Assembly: GCF_011170125.1 (NCBI RefSeq)
Contig: NZ_BLLN01000002.1
Span: 1,397,501-1,461,500, forward strand
Length of the DNA: 64,000 nt
Reading direction: 5' to 3'
Source: Streptomyces diastaticus subsp. diastaticus
GTDB taxonomy: Bacteria; Actinomycetota; Actinomycetes; Streptomycetales; Streptomycetaceae
The notes beneath the pieces are model-generated. The model made no database searches. It was not told where the DNA came from and saw only the letters and a program-made list of their open reading frames with translations. Position 1 is the first letter of the stretch. Each line of letters opens with the position of its first letter. The translations under genes were made by a program, and so were the position numbers. Shown here piece after piece: positions 30,685-39,990 of this stretch.

Positions 30685-32232
30685 TCAGTGGACGGGGTGC
30701 ATGGTGCGGCGCAGCCAGGGCGCGGCGGCGATCACGGCGAGACCGGCGACGACGGCGATGGAGCCGTTGACACCGAAGTAGGCGGGATGGGAGACCTCGC
30801 CGTAGAGCCGCACGACCTGGGACTGGATGCCGTTGGCGGCGGCCAGTGAGAGGAACCAGAGCGCCATGGTCTGGCTGGAGAAGGCGGCAGGCGCCAGCTT
30901 GGTGGTGGCCGACATGCCGGAGGTCTCCAGCAGGATGTCGCCGAGCCCGAGCAGCAGGTACGAGCCGACGATCCACCAGGCGGCCATGCGGTAGGTGTCG
31001 TCGGCGTGACCGGAGGTCGGCAGCACCATCAGCAGGAAGGAGAGCCCGCCGAGGACCACTCCGAGGGCGATCTTGTTGGAGGCGTGGGGCTGCCGCCTCC
31101 CCATCCGCGCCCAGACGGCGGCGACCACCGGCGCCAGCAGCACCTCGAAGGCGCCGAGCGCGGAGGCGTACCAGCTGGCCGGGAAGGTGAAGCCGAGGAT
31201 CTCGGTGCGGGCGTTGGTGGATGCCAGCAGGATCATCGTCGAGTACGCCTGGAAGAGGATGAAGTTGAAGACCACCGAGGCGAGGAAGAGCACGACGTAC
31301 GGTCGCAGGCGACCGCGTTCCGCCGGGGTGACCCGGGGGCTCTTGAACATCACCCAGAAGTAGGCGACCGGCGCCAGCACCGAGATCAGGGTGAGCGCGT
31401 CCACGAACCGGCTCAGCGTCAGCCAGCCGGCGAGGCTCAGCAGGCCGGCGAGGACGGCGAGGGCCACCAGGCCGCCGGCGATGAGCAGCACCGCCCGGCG
31501 CATCGCCGTCGGGGGCAGCGCGAACTCGGCGGCGTGCTTGCGCCCCGCGAGGTGGCGGCGGCCCAGCACGTACTGGACGAGACCGAGGGTCATGCCGACG
31601 GCGGCGGCCGAGAAGCCCCAGTGCCAGCCCTGGTGCTCGCCGAGCCAGCCGGTGATCAGCGGACCCAGGAAGGCGCCGATGTTAATGCCCATGTAGTAAA
31701 GGGCGAAACCGGCGTCGCGTCGCTCGTCGTCGGTGCGGTAGAGCTTGCCGACCATGGTGGCGACGTTCGGCTTCAGCAGACCGGTGCCGGCGCTGATCAG
31801 ACCGAGACCGGTCCAGGTCATGGCGTCGGTGGGGACCGCCATGGAGTAGTGGCCGAGCGCGATGAGGACGCCGCCCCACAGCACCGCCCGGTACGAGCCG
31901 AGCATACGGTCGGCGAGCCAGCCGCCCGCCACCGAGACGAGGTAGACCATCGTTCCGTAGGCGGCGGAGACCGAGGCGGCGGTGCCCGGGTCCATGCCCA
32001 TGCCGCCGCCCGCGACGGTGTCGGCGAAGAACAGGACGAGGATCGCCTGCATACCGAGGAAGGAGAACCGCTCCCAGACCTCCAGCCCGGAGAGGGTCGC
32101 GAGCCCTCTCGGCTGGCCGAAGAAGGCCGTGTCGTCCTGGGGCGGTGGCGCGTCCTCGGGGGGCGGCTCGCCGTCCGCGACCGGCGGGGGCCGTCGGGTT
32201 CGGTCGTCGTCTGCTGGGTTGTCGCTGGGCAC
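30685..32232 (-). CDS. POT/PTR family proton-dependent oligopeptide transporter
   Basis: A 515-residue membrane protein with about 14 helices that imports di- and tripeptides with protons. The first-helix motif LEVWERFSFLGM corresponds to the ExxERF proton-coupling motif, and ALYYMGINIGAFLGP is the PTR2 signature. Residues 1-45 are a charged, Pro-rich cytoplasmic tail. The GTG at 32232 is chosen over an upstream ATG because the tail already covers the expected length. Probably co-transcribed with the CocE-type hydrolase. Confidence 0.92.
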   Translation of the reverse strand: MPSDNPADDDRTRRPPPVADGEPPPEDAPPPQDDTAFFGQPRGLATLSGLEVWERFSFLGMQAILVLFFADTVAGGGMGMDPGTAASVSAAYGTMVYLVSVAGGWLADRMLGSYRAVLWGGVLIALGHYSMAVPTDAMTWTGLGLISAGTGLLKPNVATMVGKLYRTDDERRDAGFALYYMGINIGAFLGPLITGWLGEHQGWHWGFSAAAVGMTLGLVQYVLGRRHLAGRKHAAEFALPPTAMRRAVLLIAGGLVALAVLAGLLSLAGWLTLSRFVDALTLISVLAPVAYFWVMFKSPRVTPAERGRLRPYVVLFLASVVFNFILFQAYSTMILLASTNARTEILGFTFPASWYASALGAFEVLLAPVVAAVWARMGRRQPHASNKIALGVVLGGLSFLLMVLPTSGHADDTYRMAAWWIVGSYLLLGLGDILLETSGMSATTKLAPAAFSSQTMALWFLSLAAANGIQSQVVRLYGEVSHPAYFGVNGSIAVVAGLAVIAAAPWLRRTMHPVH

Positions 32233-32659
32233 GTCGCCTGCTTCCGCTCGTACGGGCAGCCAGGGCCGGGCGGGTGCGGCCCGGGCTGCGTGCCAGGGTG
32301 ACAAACGGGGTGAAGGGCGGAGAGAAGGGGGTCGGACGGCGGTCGGGGCGGCCGGTGCGGTCGCACGGGGCATTTGCGAACATACCGGTCACCGGGGCTG
32401 GATGCCCGGGGGGCGGCGCGGGCGCGTCCCGGGCGTGCCCGCGCCCGTCCGGGGGCGACGCGTGACGGGCGATTCGACGGGCAGGCGCTCACGGTGATCG
32501 AAAGCAGACCGGATACGCTGACGTGAGCGCCGACGGCGACACATCGACAAACACTGGTGTTCGATCGACAATCGCCAGCGGCGCCGGGAAGACCGGTGCC
32601 GCCGGCGGACCGGGCCGACCGGGCGATCCGGGCACCATCAGCAGACAGGAGACCCCCTC
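32233..32659. promoter_or_regulatory. divergent control region of the peptide transporter and polyprenyl synthase
   Basis: 427 bp without a gene. GGATACGCTG at 32511-32520 offers a -10-like TACGCT for the synthase. It is bracketed by a perfect 10-bp inverted repeat, GGCGCTCACG (32484-32493) and CGTGAGCGCC (32522-32531). A 12-bp palindrome AACACTGGTGTT lies at 32550-32561 in the probable leader. The binding proteins are unknown. Confidence 0.4.
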
Positions 32660-33670
32660 GTGACCGTCGTCGGGCCGTTCGGGCTGAGCGTGCGGGACCA
32701 GGCACTCGAAGCCGATGTCCAGGCCGGAATGACGGCTGTCGAGGCCGGTCTCCTGGAGGCCACCAAGAGCGAGGTCTCCTTCATCACGGATGCCGCGCAG
32801 CACCTGGTGAAGGCCGGCGGCAAGCGTTTCCGCCCGCTCCTGGTGATGCTCGCCGCGCAGTTCGGTGACCCGGACGCGCCGGGCATCGTCCCCTCCGGCG
32901 TGGTGGTCGAGCTGACCCACCTGGCCACGCTCTACCACGACGACGTCATGGACGAGGCCGACGTGCGCCGCGGAGTGCCCAGCGCCAACGCCCGCTGGGA
33001 CAACTCGGTGGCCGTCCTCACCGGTGACTTCCTGTTCGCCCGCGCCTCCCACATCCTCGCCGACCTCGGCCCCGAGGCCGTCCGCGTCCAGGCCGAGGCG
33101 TTCGAGCGGCTGGTCACCGGCCAGATCATGGAGACCGCGGGCCCGCGCGACGGCCGCGACCCGGTCGACCACTACCTCGACGTCATCGGCGGCAAGACCG
33201 GTTCGCTGATCGCGGTCGCCGGGCGGTTCGGCGCGATGATGTCCGGCGCCGACGAGCGCGTCATCGACGTCCTCACGCAGTACGGCGAGCGCCTCGGCGT
33301 CGCCTTCCAGCTCGCCGACGACGTCCTCGACATCGCCAGCGACAGCCACGAGTCGGGCAAGACCCCCGGTACCGACCTCCGCGAGGGCATCCCCACCCTC
33401 CCCGTCCTCCTGCTGCGCGACCGGGCCCGCCGCGAGTCCCGCCCCGAGGACCTCGCCCTGGTCGCCCTCCTCGACTCCGACCTGTCCGACGACGCCCGAC
33501 ACGCCGAGGCCCTGGCCGCGATGCGCGCCCACCCGGCACTGGAGCAGGCCCGCCGCGAGACCGTCCGGTACGCCGAGGAGGCACGCGCCGCCCTCACCCC
33601 GCTGCGCGAGTGCCCGGCCAAGGCCGCCCTGACCGAACTCTGCGACGCGGTGGTGCACCGGGCGGGCTGA
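32660..33670 (+). CDS. long-chain trans-polyprenyl diphosphate synthase
   Basis: A 336-residue all-helical isoprenyl diphosphate synthase that adds isopentenyl units to make the menaquinone side chain. The first Asp-rich motif is DDVMDEAD, preceded by LATLYH; a small Ala sits at the chain-length position five before it, which favours long products. The second motif is DDVLDI. KAGGKRFRP and GQIMET are conserved substrate-binding segments. The GTG at 32660 has AGGAGA about 10 nt upstream. Nonaprenyl length would suit a Streptomyces menaquinone-9. Confidence 0.92.
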   Translation: MTVVGPFGLSVRDQALEADVQAGMTAVEAGLLEATKSEVSFITDAAQHLVKAGGKRFRPLLVMLAAQFGDPDAPGIVPSGVVVELTHLATLYHDDVMDEADVRRGVPSANARWDNSVAVLTGDFLFARASHILADLGPEAVRVQAEAFERLVTGQIMETAGPRDGRDPVDHYLDVIGGKTGSLIAVAGRFGAMMSGADERVIDVLTQYGERLGVAFQLADDVLDIASDSHESGKTPGTDLREGIPTLPVLLLRDRARRESRPEDLALVALLDSDLSDDARHAEALAAMRAHPALEQARRETVRYAEEARAALTPLRECPAKAALTELCDAVVHRAG

Positions 33671-33892
33671 CGCCCCGTCGGCCCCGAGCGTCCCCTACGG
33701 GTCGTTCCTCCCGGAGTCCGCCCGCCGTCATCCTCCAGCGGTACACCGGGTTGAGCCCCGGGGCTGACGCGTCGCGGCCTCCGTTTTGGTCAGATGGTGG
33801 AAGACCGCTCCTTGCCCCGACCGGGTGAGCGCGCCAGGCGCCGCAGGGCGCGAGCGGACACCGAGTACCACCGCGACCACGGAGGAAGCGCC

Positions 33893-35161
33893 ATGGCACC
33901 GAACGATTCCGCTACGAGCCCCACCGCCCCCGCCGGACAGCGCGGGCCCGCCCGGCTCGCCGCCCGGTACGGCGTGCCGGTCGCCGTCATCGGCGTGGCC
34001 GCCGTCACCATCGGCCTGGTCCCCGCGCTCGCCGCGAGCGGCGACCCGGACCTGCCCGAGGTCACCGCCCAGGAGCTGGTGGAGAAGATCGCCGCCTCCG
34101 AGACCGACCGGTTCTCCGGCACCGTCAAGGTCTCCGTCGACCTGGGGCTCCCCTCCTTCGGCGGCCTCGACCTCTCCGAACTGGCCGGCAGCCTCGGCGC
34201 CGAGGGCGAGGGCGGCAAGGGCGGCACCACCGCCACCCCCGAGGAGAAGCTGACCTCGCTGGCCTCCGGCACCCACACCCTGCGCGTCGCGGGCGACGGC
34301 CCCGACCGCCAGAAGCTCACCTTCGTGGACGGCGCCGACGAGTACAGCCTCATCCGCGACGGCGAGCAGGTCTGGGCCTACGACGGCTCCACCGGCGAGG
34401 CCCTGCACACCAGGGGCGAGTCCGGCGGCACGGCCAAGGGCGACCGCCCGGCCGACGACCACGCCTCCGGCATGTCCCCGAAGGAACTGGCCACCCAGGC
34501 GCTGGACGCCGCCGACGAGACCACCCGCGTCACCGTCGACGGCACCACCAGCGTCGCGGGCCGCGACGCCTACCAGCTCGCCCTCAGCCCCAAGGACTCC
34601 GGCTCCACCGTCAAGGCCGTCCGCATCGCCGTGGACGCCGAGACCGGCACCCCGCTGAAGTTCACCGTCGCCCCGGCCGGCGGGGGCAAGGCCATCGTCG
34701 ACGCGGGCTTCTCCAAGATCGACTTCGCCCGCCCGGCCGCCGGCACCTTCGCCCCGCCGAAGGACGCCAAGATCACCGAGTCGGACCGACTCGGCCCGCG
34801 CGAGGCGCCCGGGAGCGGCGACCACGCCAAGGCCCCGAAGGACGCCGAGGCCGCCCTGAACTCCCTCCCCGGCCCCCTCGCCGGCCTCGCCTCGGCCGAC
34901 GGCACCGAGGTCCACGGCAAGGGCTGGGCCTCGGTGGCCGAACTGACCTTCCCCGAGGGCGAGGGCCTGCCGACCGGCGGCTCCGGCTCAAACGCCCCCG
35001 CCGGCCTCTCCCTCGACTCCCTCGGCAAGAAGGTGAAGGGCGACTTCGGCACGGGCACCCTCTTCTCGACCCGTGTCGTCAACGCCCTGGTCACCGAGGA
35101 CGGGCGGGCGTTCGTCGGGGCGGTGACCCCGGAGAAGCTGATGGAGGTGGCGGGGAAGTAG
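33893..35161 (+). CDS. LolA/DUF2092-like membrane-anchored protein
   Basis: A 422-residue exported protein. A basic N-terminus and one hydrophobic helix (about 24-46, VPVAVIGVAAVTIGLVPAL) anchor it. The outer domain looks like the LolA/LppX beta-sheet fold that binds lipid or acts as an envelope sensor; segments such as RQKLTFVDGADEYSLIRDG and WAYDGSTGEALH fit that fold. GGAGGAAG precedes the ATG at 33893. It is downstream of the polyprenyl synthase with a 222-bp gap, so co-transcription is uncertain. Confidence 0.72.
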   Translation: MAPNDSATSPTAPAGQRGPARLAARYGVPVAVIGVAAVTIGLVPALAASGDPDLPEVTAQELVEKIAASETDRFSGTVKVSVDLGLPSFGGLDLSELAGSLGAEGEGGKGGTTATPEEKLTSLASGTHTLRVAGDGPDRQKLTFVDGADEYSLIRDGEQVWAYDGSTGEALHTRGESGGTAKGDRPADDHASGMSPKELATQALDAADETTRVTVDGTTSVAGRDAYQLALSPKDSGSTVKAVRIAVDAETGTPLKFTVAPAGGGKAIVDAGFSKIDFARPAAGTFAPPKDAKITESDRLGPREAPGSGDHAKAPKDAEAALNSLPGPLAGLASADGTEVHGKGWASVAELTFPEGEGLPTGGSGSNAPAGLSLDSLGKKVKGDFGTGTLFSTRVVNALVTEDGRAFVGAVTPEKLMEVAGK

Positions 35162-35202
35162 GGCCCCGGCGGGTAGCTGACCTCGCGCCTGCATGTGGCG
35201 AG

Positions 35203-35243
35203 GCCCCGCCCTTCGACTCCGGCTCGGAGCCGAAGGGCGGGGC
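35203..35243. terminator. bidirectional terminator
   Basis: A 13-bp perfect stem (GCCCCGCCCTTCG with its complement) continues into a 5-bp inner stem and is followed by TTGCTCGT. It separates the convergent LolA-like and VOC genes. Confidence 0.85.
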
Positions 35244-35320
35244 TTGCTCGTGCGGCACGGGCCAGGCCCCGGAAACTCCTGTGCCCGTACCTCGCGGGCA
35301 CAGGCCTCCAGGGACGCCCC

Positions 35321-35803
35321 CTAGTGCACGCAGAACTCGTTCCCCTCCGGGTCCCGCATGACCACCCAGGTGCCCCCGGCCTCCGCCACCTCCCGCTCCA
35401 CCGTCGCCCCCAGTTCCGTCAGGCGCCGGACCTCGGACTCGCGGGGGCGTCCGCCGGAGTGGAGGTCGATGTGGAGGCGGTTCTTGGCGGACTTGGGTTC
35501 GGGGACGCGCTGGAAGAGGATGCGGCGGCCCTCGCCGGCGCCGGTCTCCTCGTCGACCGGGTCCTCGGGGTGGCGTACGGCGATCAGGTCGCGCCAGGCG
35601 CGGCGGCCCTGGAACTCGACGGTGGCCTCCTCGGGGGCGCCGCCGAAGCTGAGGACGCGCGCGATCAGGGCGTCGTTGTCCTCGATGGCGTAGCCGAGCG
35701 CCCCCGACCAGAAGAGGGCCTGGGCGTGCGGGTCGTGGGCGTCGACGACGAGTTTCCAGTGGACGGGGGTGACGGGCGTGGCGGGTGGGGTCGGGGAAGT
35801 CAT
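35321..35803 (-). CDS. VOC (glyoxalase/bleomycin-resistance fold) family protein
   Basis: A 160-residue protein of two beta-alpha-beta-beta-beta units. The first unit begins WKLVVDAHDPHAQALFW; the second contains RLHIDLHSGG and ends VVMRDPEGNEFCVH, typical of actinobacterial VOC proteins annotated as glyoxalase-like. The His and Glu positions that could bind metal are present, but the substrate cannot be inferred. ATG at 35803. Confidence 0.85.
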   Translation of the reverse strand: MTSPTPPATPVTPVHWKLVVDAHDPHAQALFWSGALGYAIEDNDALIARVLSFGGAPEEATVEFQGRRAWRDLIAVRHPEDPVDEETGAGEGRRILFQRVPEPKSAKNRLHIDLHSGGRPRESEVRRLTELGATVEREVAEAGGTWVVMRDPEGNEFCVH

Positions 35804-35948
35804 GCGGTCATTCAAGCGCCGGGGGGCGGCGGGGGAGGGGCGAACACGGTGAACGGGCGCGCACGGGGAGCCCAGGCGGCTCCGGGGTACCGTTCGGGCA
35901 GCCGCCGTGGCAGGTCCCGGCGCCCGGGGGAGCAAGGGGGGGGCAGCC

Positions 35949-36350
35949 GTGCGGGACGACGGCGTGGCGGGCGGTGTGGTCCCGGACGGACGCGCGGCAG
36001 GGGGCGAGCGACGGTGGGCGTGGCCCTTGACCGTGGCCGCCAACCTCTGCCTGGGGGTGGTCGGACTCGTCCCCTTCTTCCTCCTCATGCTCTTCCTCAT
36101 CAACTTCCCGCTCGCCGCGCTCGGTCTCACCAGCCGCGAACCGACCGAGAACGACGGCATGTTCCCGTGGGCGGTGGTCCTCACCCCGCTGCTCCTCGGC
36201 CTCTGCGCCCTGTGGTTCCTGGCCAACCTGGGGCTCAGGAACCTCACACCTGCCGAGCACGCCCGCCGCCACTGGTGGCTCGCGGCCTTGCTGACCAGCG
36301 CCCCCGCTCTCTCCCTGCCGGTGGGGGCGCTGGTCAGCGGCTCGTTCTGA
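35949..36350 (+). CDS. hypothetical integral membrane protein
   Basis: A 133-residue protein with a 22-residue polar start and three to four hydrophobic helices (about 25-55, 72-97, 110-130). No family is recognised. The GTG at 35949 follows an AAGGGGGGGG stretch, a good ribosome site; an ATG 42 nt upstream lacks one. It converges on the ABC-F gene with only 3 bp between stops. Confidence 0.7.
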   Translation: MRDDGVAGGVVPDGRAAGGERRWAWPLTVAANLCLGVVGLVPFFLLMLFLINFPLAALGLTSREPTENDGMFPWAVVLTPLLLGLCALWFLANLGLRNLTPAEHARRHWWLAALLTSAPALSLPVGALVSGSF

Positions 36351-36353
36351 GGG

Positions 36354-38036
<1,683 letters not shown>

Positions 38037-38171
38037 GGGTGTCCCTGGGATGCGTACGGACCGTGGGCGCGGAAGAGCGCGTTCCGGCAGGCCCGGGCGT
38101 GCCGGCGGACATCCCCGCCTCAGGGTGGCGGACGCGCGGCTCAGCTCACGGGGCGCGGAACGCGCTCGCGC
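38037..38171 (-). promoter_or_regulatory. putative attenuator leader of the ABC-F gene
   Basis: Between the leader peptide and the ABC-F ATG the transcript carries GAGCGCGTTCC (38167-38157) and its exact complement GGAACGCGCTC (38085-38075), an 11-bp long-range stem starting 4 nt after the leader stop codon. Inside lie smaller hairpins, including CCGGCA with TGCCGG. A ribosome stalled on the leader peptide would cover the first arm and free the second. AGGGA precedes the ABC-F ATG. Confidence 0.6.
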
Positions 38172-38204
38172 TCAGCGGAAGTAGTAGTACGAGTACATAC
38201 GCAT
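38172..38204 (-). CDS. leader peptide MRMYSYYYFR upstream of the ABC-F gene
   Basis: A 10-residue frame with five aromatic residues, four of them Tyr, ends 135 nt before the ABC-F start. Short leader peptides that stall drug-bound ribosomes control resistance ABC-F and erm genes. A -10-like TAGCCT ends 6 nt before the ATG, which would make the transcript start at or next to the ATG (a leaderless leader). A second in-frame ATG is codon 3. No other role is apparent. Confidence 0.7.
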   Translation of the reverse strand: MRMYSYYYFR

Positions 38205-38210
38205 GAGGCC

Positions 38211-38241
38211 AGGCTAACGGGGCCGGGCCGGACGCCGCCAA
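38211..38241 (-). promoter_or_regulatory. tentative promoter of the ABC-F leader
   Basis: On the minus strand TTGGCG (38241-38236) and TAGCCT (38216-38211) are 19 bp apart. The spacing is long, so this is tentative. Confidence 0.35.
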
Positions 38242-38284
38242 CGGTTTCTCGCGGGCGGCCCACCTGTAGCCTCCGTCCGGCCGC

Positions 38285-39364
38285 TCAGAGCCGGGGCGCG
38301 GGGTCCTCGGCGGCGGCCACGGTCTCCGGGCCGGGTGCCGCCTCGACGGAACCGGAAGCCGCGGGCTGCTCGGCCGCCGGTGCCGCGGCCTGCGGAAGCC
38401 GGTCCGCCAGCTCGGCGGCCCGGGCGCGGTTGCGGTGGGCGGTGCGGAAGGCGTCCCAGGTCAACAGGGTCAGCGCCAGCCAGACCAGGCCGAAACCGGC
38501 CCAGCGCTCCGGCGGCATCTCCTCCTTGAAGTAGAGGACGCCCAGCACGAACTGGAAGACCGGCGCCAGGTACTGGAGCAGCCCCAGCGTGGAGAGCGGC
38601 ACCCGGATCGCCGCCGCGCCGAAGCAGACCAGCGGCACCGCCGTCACCACGCCGGTCAGCGCCAGCAGCACCGCGTGCCCGCCGCCCGCCGTCCCGAAGG
38701 TCGACTCGCCGCGCGCGCCGAGCCACAGCACGAAACCGAGCGCCGGCAGGAACTGGATCGCGGTCTCGGCCGCCAGCGACTCGACACCGCCGAGGTTCAC
38801 CTTCTTCTTGACCAGGCCGTAGGTCGCGAAGGAGAAGGCCAGCACGAGGGAGATCCAGGGCGGCTGCCCGTAGCCGAAGGCGAGGACCAGCACCGCGGCG
38901 AGTCCCGTGCCGACCGCCGCCCACTGGACGGGGCGCAGCCGCTCCTTCAGGAGCAGCACCCCCATGGCGATGGTCACCAGCGGATTGATGAAGTAGCCGA
39001 GCGACGCCTCGACCACGTGGTTGCTGTTGACCGACCAGATGTACAGGCCCCAGTTGACGGTGATCACGGCCGCCGCCACCGTCACGAGGCCGAGCCGGCG
39101 CGGCTGGCGCACCAGCTCGCCCGCCCAGCTCCAGCGACGCAGCACCACCAGCACGATCCCCACCACGGCCAGCGACCAGACCATGCGGTGGGCCAGGATC
39201 TCCCCGGCCCCGGCGGGCTTCAGCAGCGGCCAGAAGAGCGGCACGAGGCCCCACATGCTGTACGCGGCGACGCCGTTGAACAGCCCGGCCCGGGCCGAGA
39301 GGGCGCCCGCCGTCGCCTCCGGTGGCGCGGGCGGCGCGGGTGCGGTGGACGACGACGGCTTCAC
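38285..39364 (-). CDS. rarD: RarD-type EamA family transporter
   Basis: A 359-residue membrane protein of the drug/metabolite transporter superfamily with ten helices in two EamA repeats. The RarD subfamily is indicated by GVAAYSMWGLVPLFWPLL, AHRMVWSL, NWGLYIWSVNSNHVVEASLGYFINPL and VPLVCFGAAA. A disordered Ala/Pro tail of about 55 residues follows. The GTG at 39364 gives a normal N-terminus. It is divergent from a HxlR regulator 77 bp away, which may control it. The substrate is unknown. Confidence 0.9.
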   Translation of the reverse strand: MKPSSSTAPAPPAPPEATAGALSARAGLFNGVAAYSMWGLVPLFWPLLKPAGAGEILAHRMVWSLAVVGIVLVVLRRWSWAGELVRQPRRLGLVTVAAAVITVNWGLYIWSVNSNHVVEASLGYFINPLVTIAMGVLLLKERLRPVQWAAVGTGLAAVLVLAFGYGQPPWISLVLAFSFATYGLVKKKVNLGGVESLAAETAIQFLPALGFVLWLGARGESTFGTAGGGHAVLLALTGVVTAVPLVCFGAAAIRVPLSTLGLLQYLAPVFQFVLGVLYFKEEMPPERWAGFGLVWLALTLLTWDAFRTAHRNRARAAELADRLPQAAAPAAEQPAASGSVEAAPGPETVAAAEDPAPRL

Positions 39365-39436
39365 GGGCCCCTCCTGCGGCGACGCGGCCGACTGTCCAGC
39401 GCGGCCCTGAGCCGAATGTAGCGCCGCACGCCCGGG

Positions 39437-39470
39437 CTGTCATGTCCGTACCGCGATACGGTCCTGACAG
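39437..39470. promoter_or_regulatory. 34-bp inverted repeat over the hxlR start
   Basis: Arms CTGTCATGTCCGTA and TACGGTCCTGACAG match at 11 of 14 positions around a 6-bp centre. The left arm contains the proposed ATG at 39442. It is a probable operator, perhaps for autoregulation by the HxlR protein. Confidence 0.55.
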
Positions 39471-39861
39471 TCCGGGCGAGGAGTTCCGGTGCGCGACCCG
39501 CCTGATGTGCGCCCCCCGCTCGATCCTGGAGCACGGCACCAGTCGCTGGGGTGTGCTGGTGCTGATCGCGCTCGCCGAGCGCTCCTACCGCTTCAGCGAA
39601 CTGCGGCGGGCCGTCGACGGCGTCAGAGAGAAGATGCTCACCCAGACCCTCCAGACCCTGGAGCGGGACGGCATCGTCCACCGCGACGCCCACCCGGTGA
39701 TTCCGCCGCGCGTCGACTACTCCCTCACGCCGCTCGGCCAGGAGGCCGCCGGCCTCGTCCGATCCCTGGCCCGCTGGACCGGCGAACGTCTCACCGGCGT
39801 GGAGGCGGCCAGGCGGGAGTACGACGCGCGGCGTGAGGCCACAGGCAAGCGTCGCGGATGA
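39442..39861 (+). CDS. HxlR family winged-helix transcriptional regulator
   Basis: A 139-residue DNA-binding protein. The HxlR core begins at about residue 22 (MCAPRSILEHGTSRWGVLVL), followed by the recognition region YRFSELRRAVDGVREKMLTQTLQTLERDGIVHR and the wing PRVDYSLTPLGQ. The start is uncertain: ATG 39442 lies inside the inverted repeat and has no ribosome site, while ATG 39505 would give 118 residues, still enough for the domain. Divergent from rarD. Confidence 0.82.
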   Translation: MSVPRYGPDSPGEEFRCATRLMCAPRSILEHGTSRWGVLVLIALAERSYRFSELRRAVDGVREKMLTQTLQTLERDGIVHRDAHPVIPPRVDYSLTPLGQEAAGLVRSLARWTGERLTGVEAARREYDARREATGKRRG

Positions 39862-39906
39862 GTGGCCCCGGGCGCCTGCGCGCGGCCTGACCCCCGCTCC
39901 ACGCCG

Positions 39907-39944
39907 ACGGGCCGGGGCGCGCCGATCGGCGCGCCCCGGCCCGT
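39907..39944. terminator. perfect palindromic terminator
   Basis: A 38-bp perfect palindrome (19 bp per arm, centre GATC) lies between the convergent hxlR-type gene and korB. Confidence 0.85.
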
Positions 39945-39990
39945 GCCAGGTGGGGTGGGGGTGCCGCGGCCCGGCCGCGGCACCCGCGCG

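Noticed and set aside
32550..32566. LexA (SOS) box before the polyprenyl synthase
   Set aside because: On the minus strand CGAAC and GTTTG are separated by 6 instead of 4 bases and the second half is imperfect.
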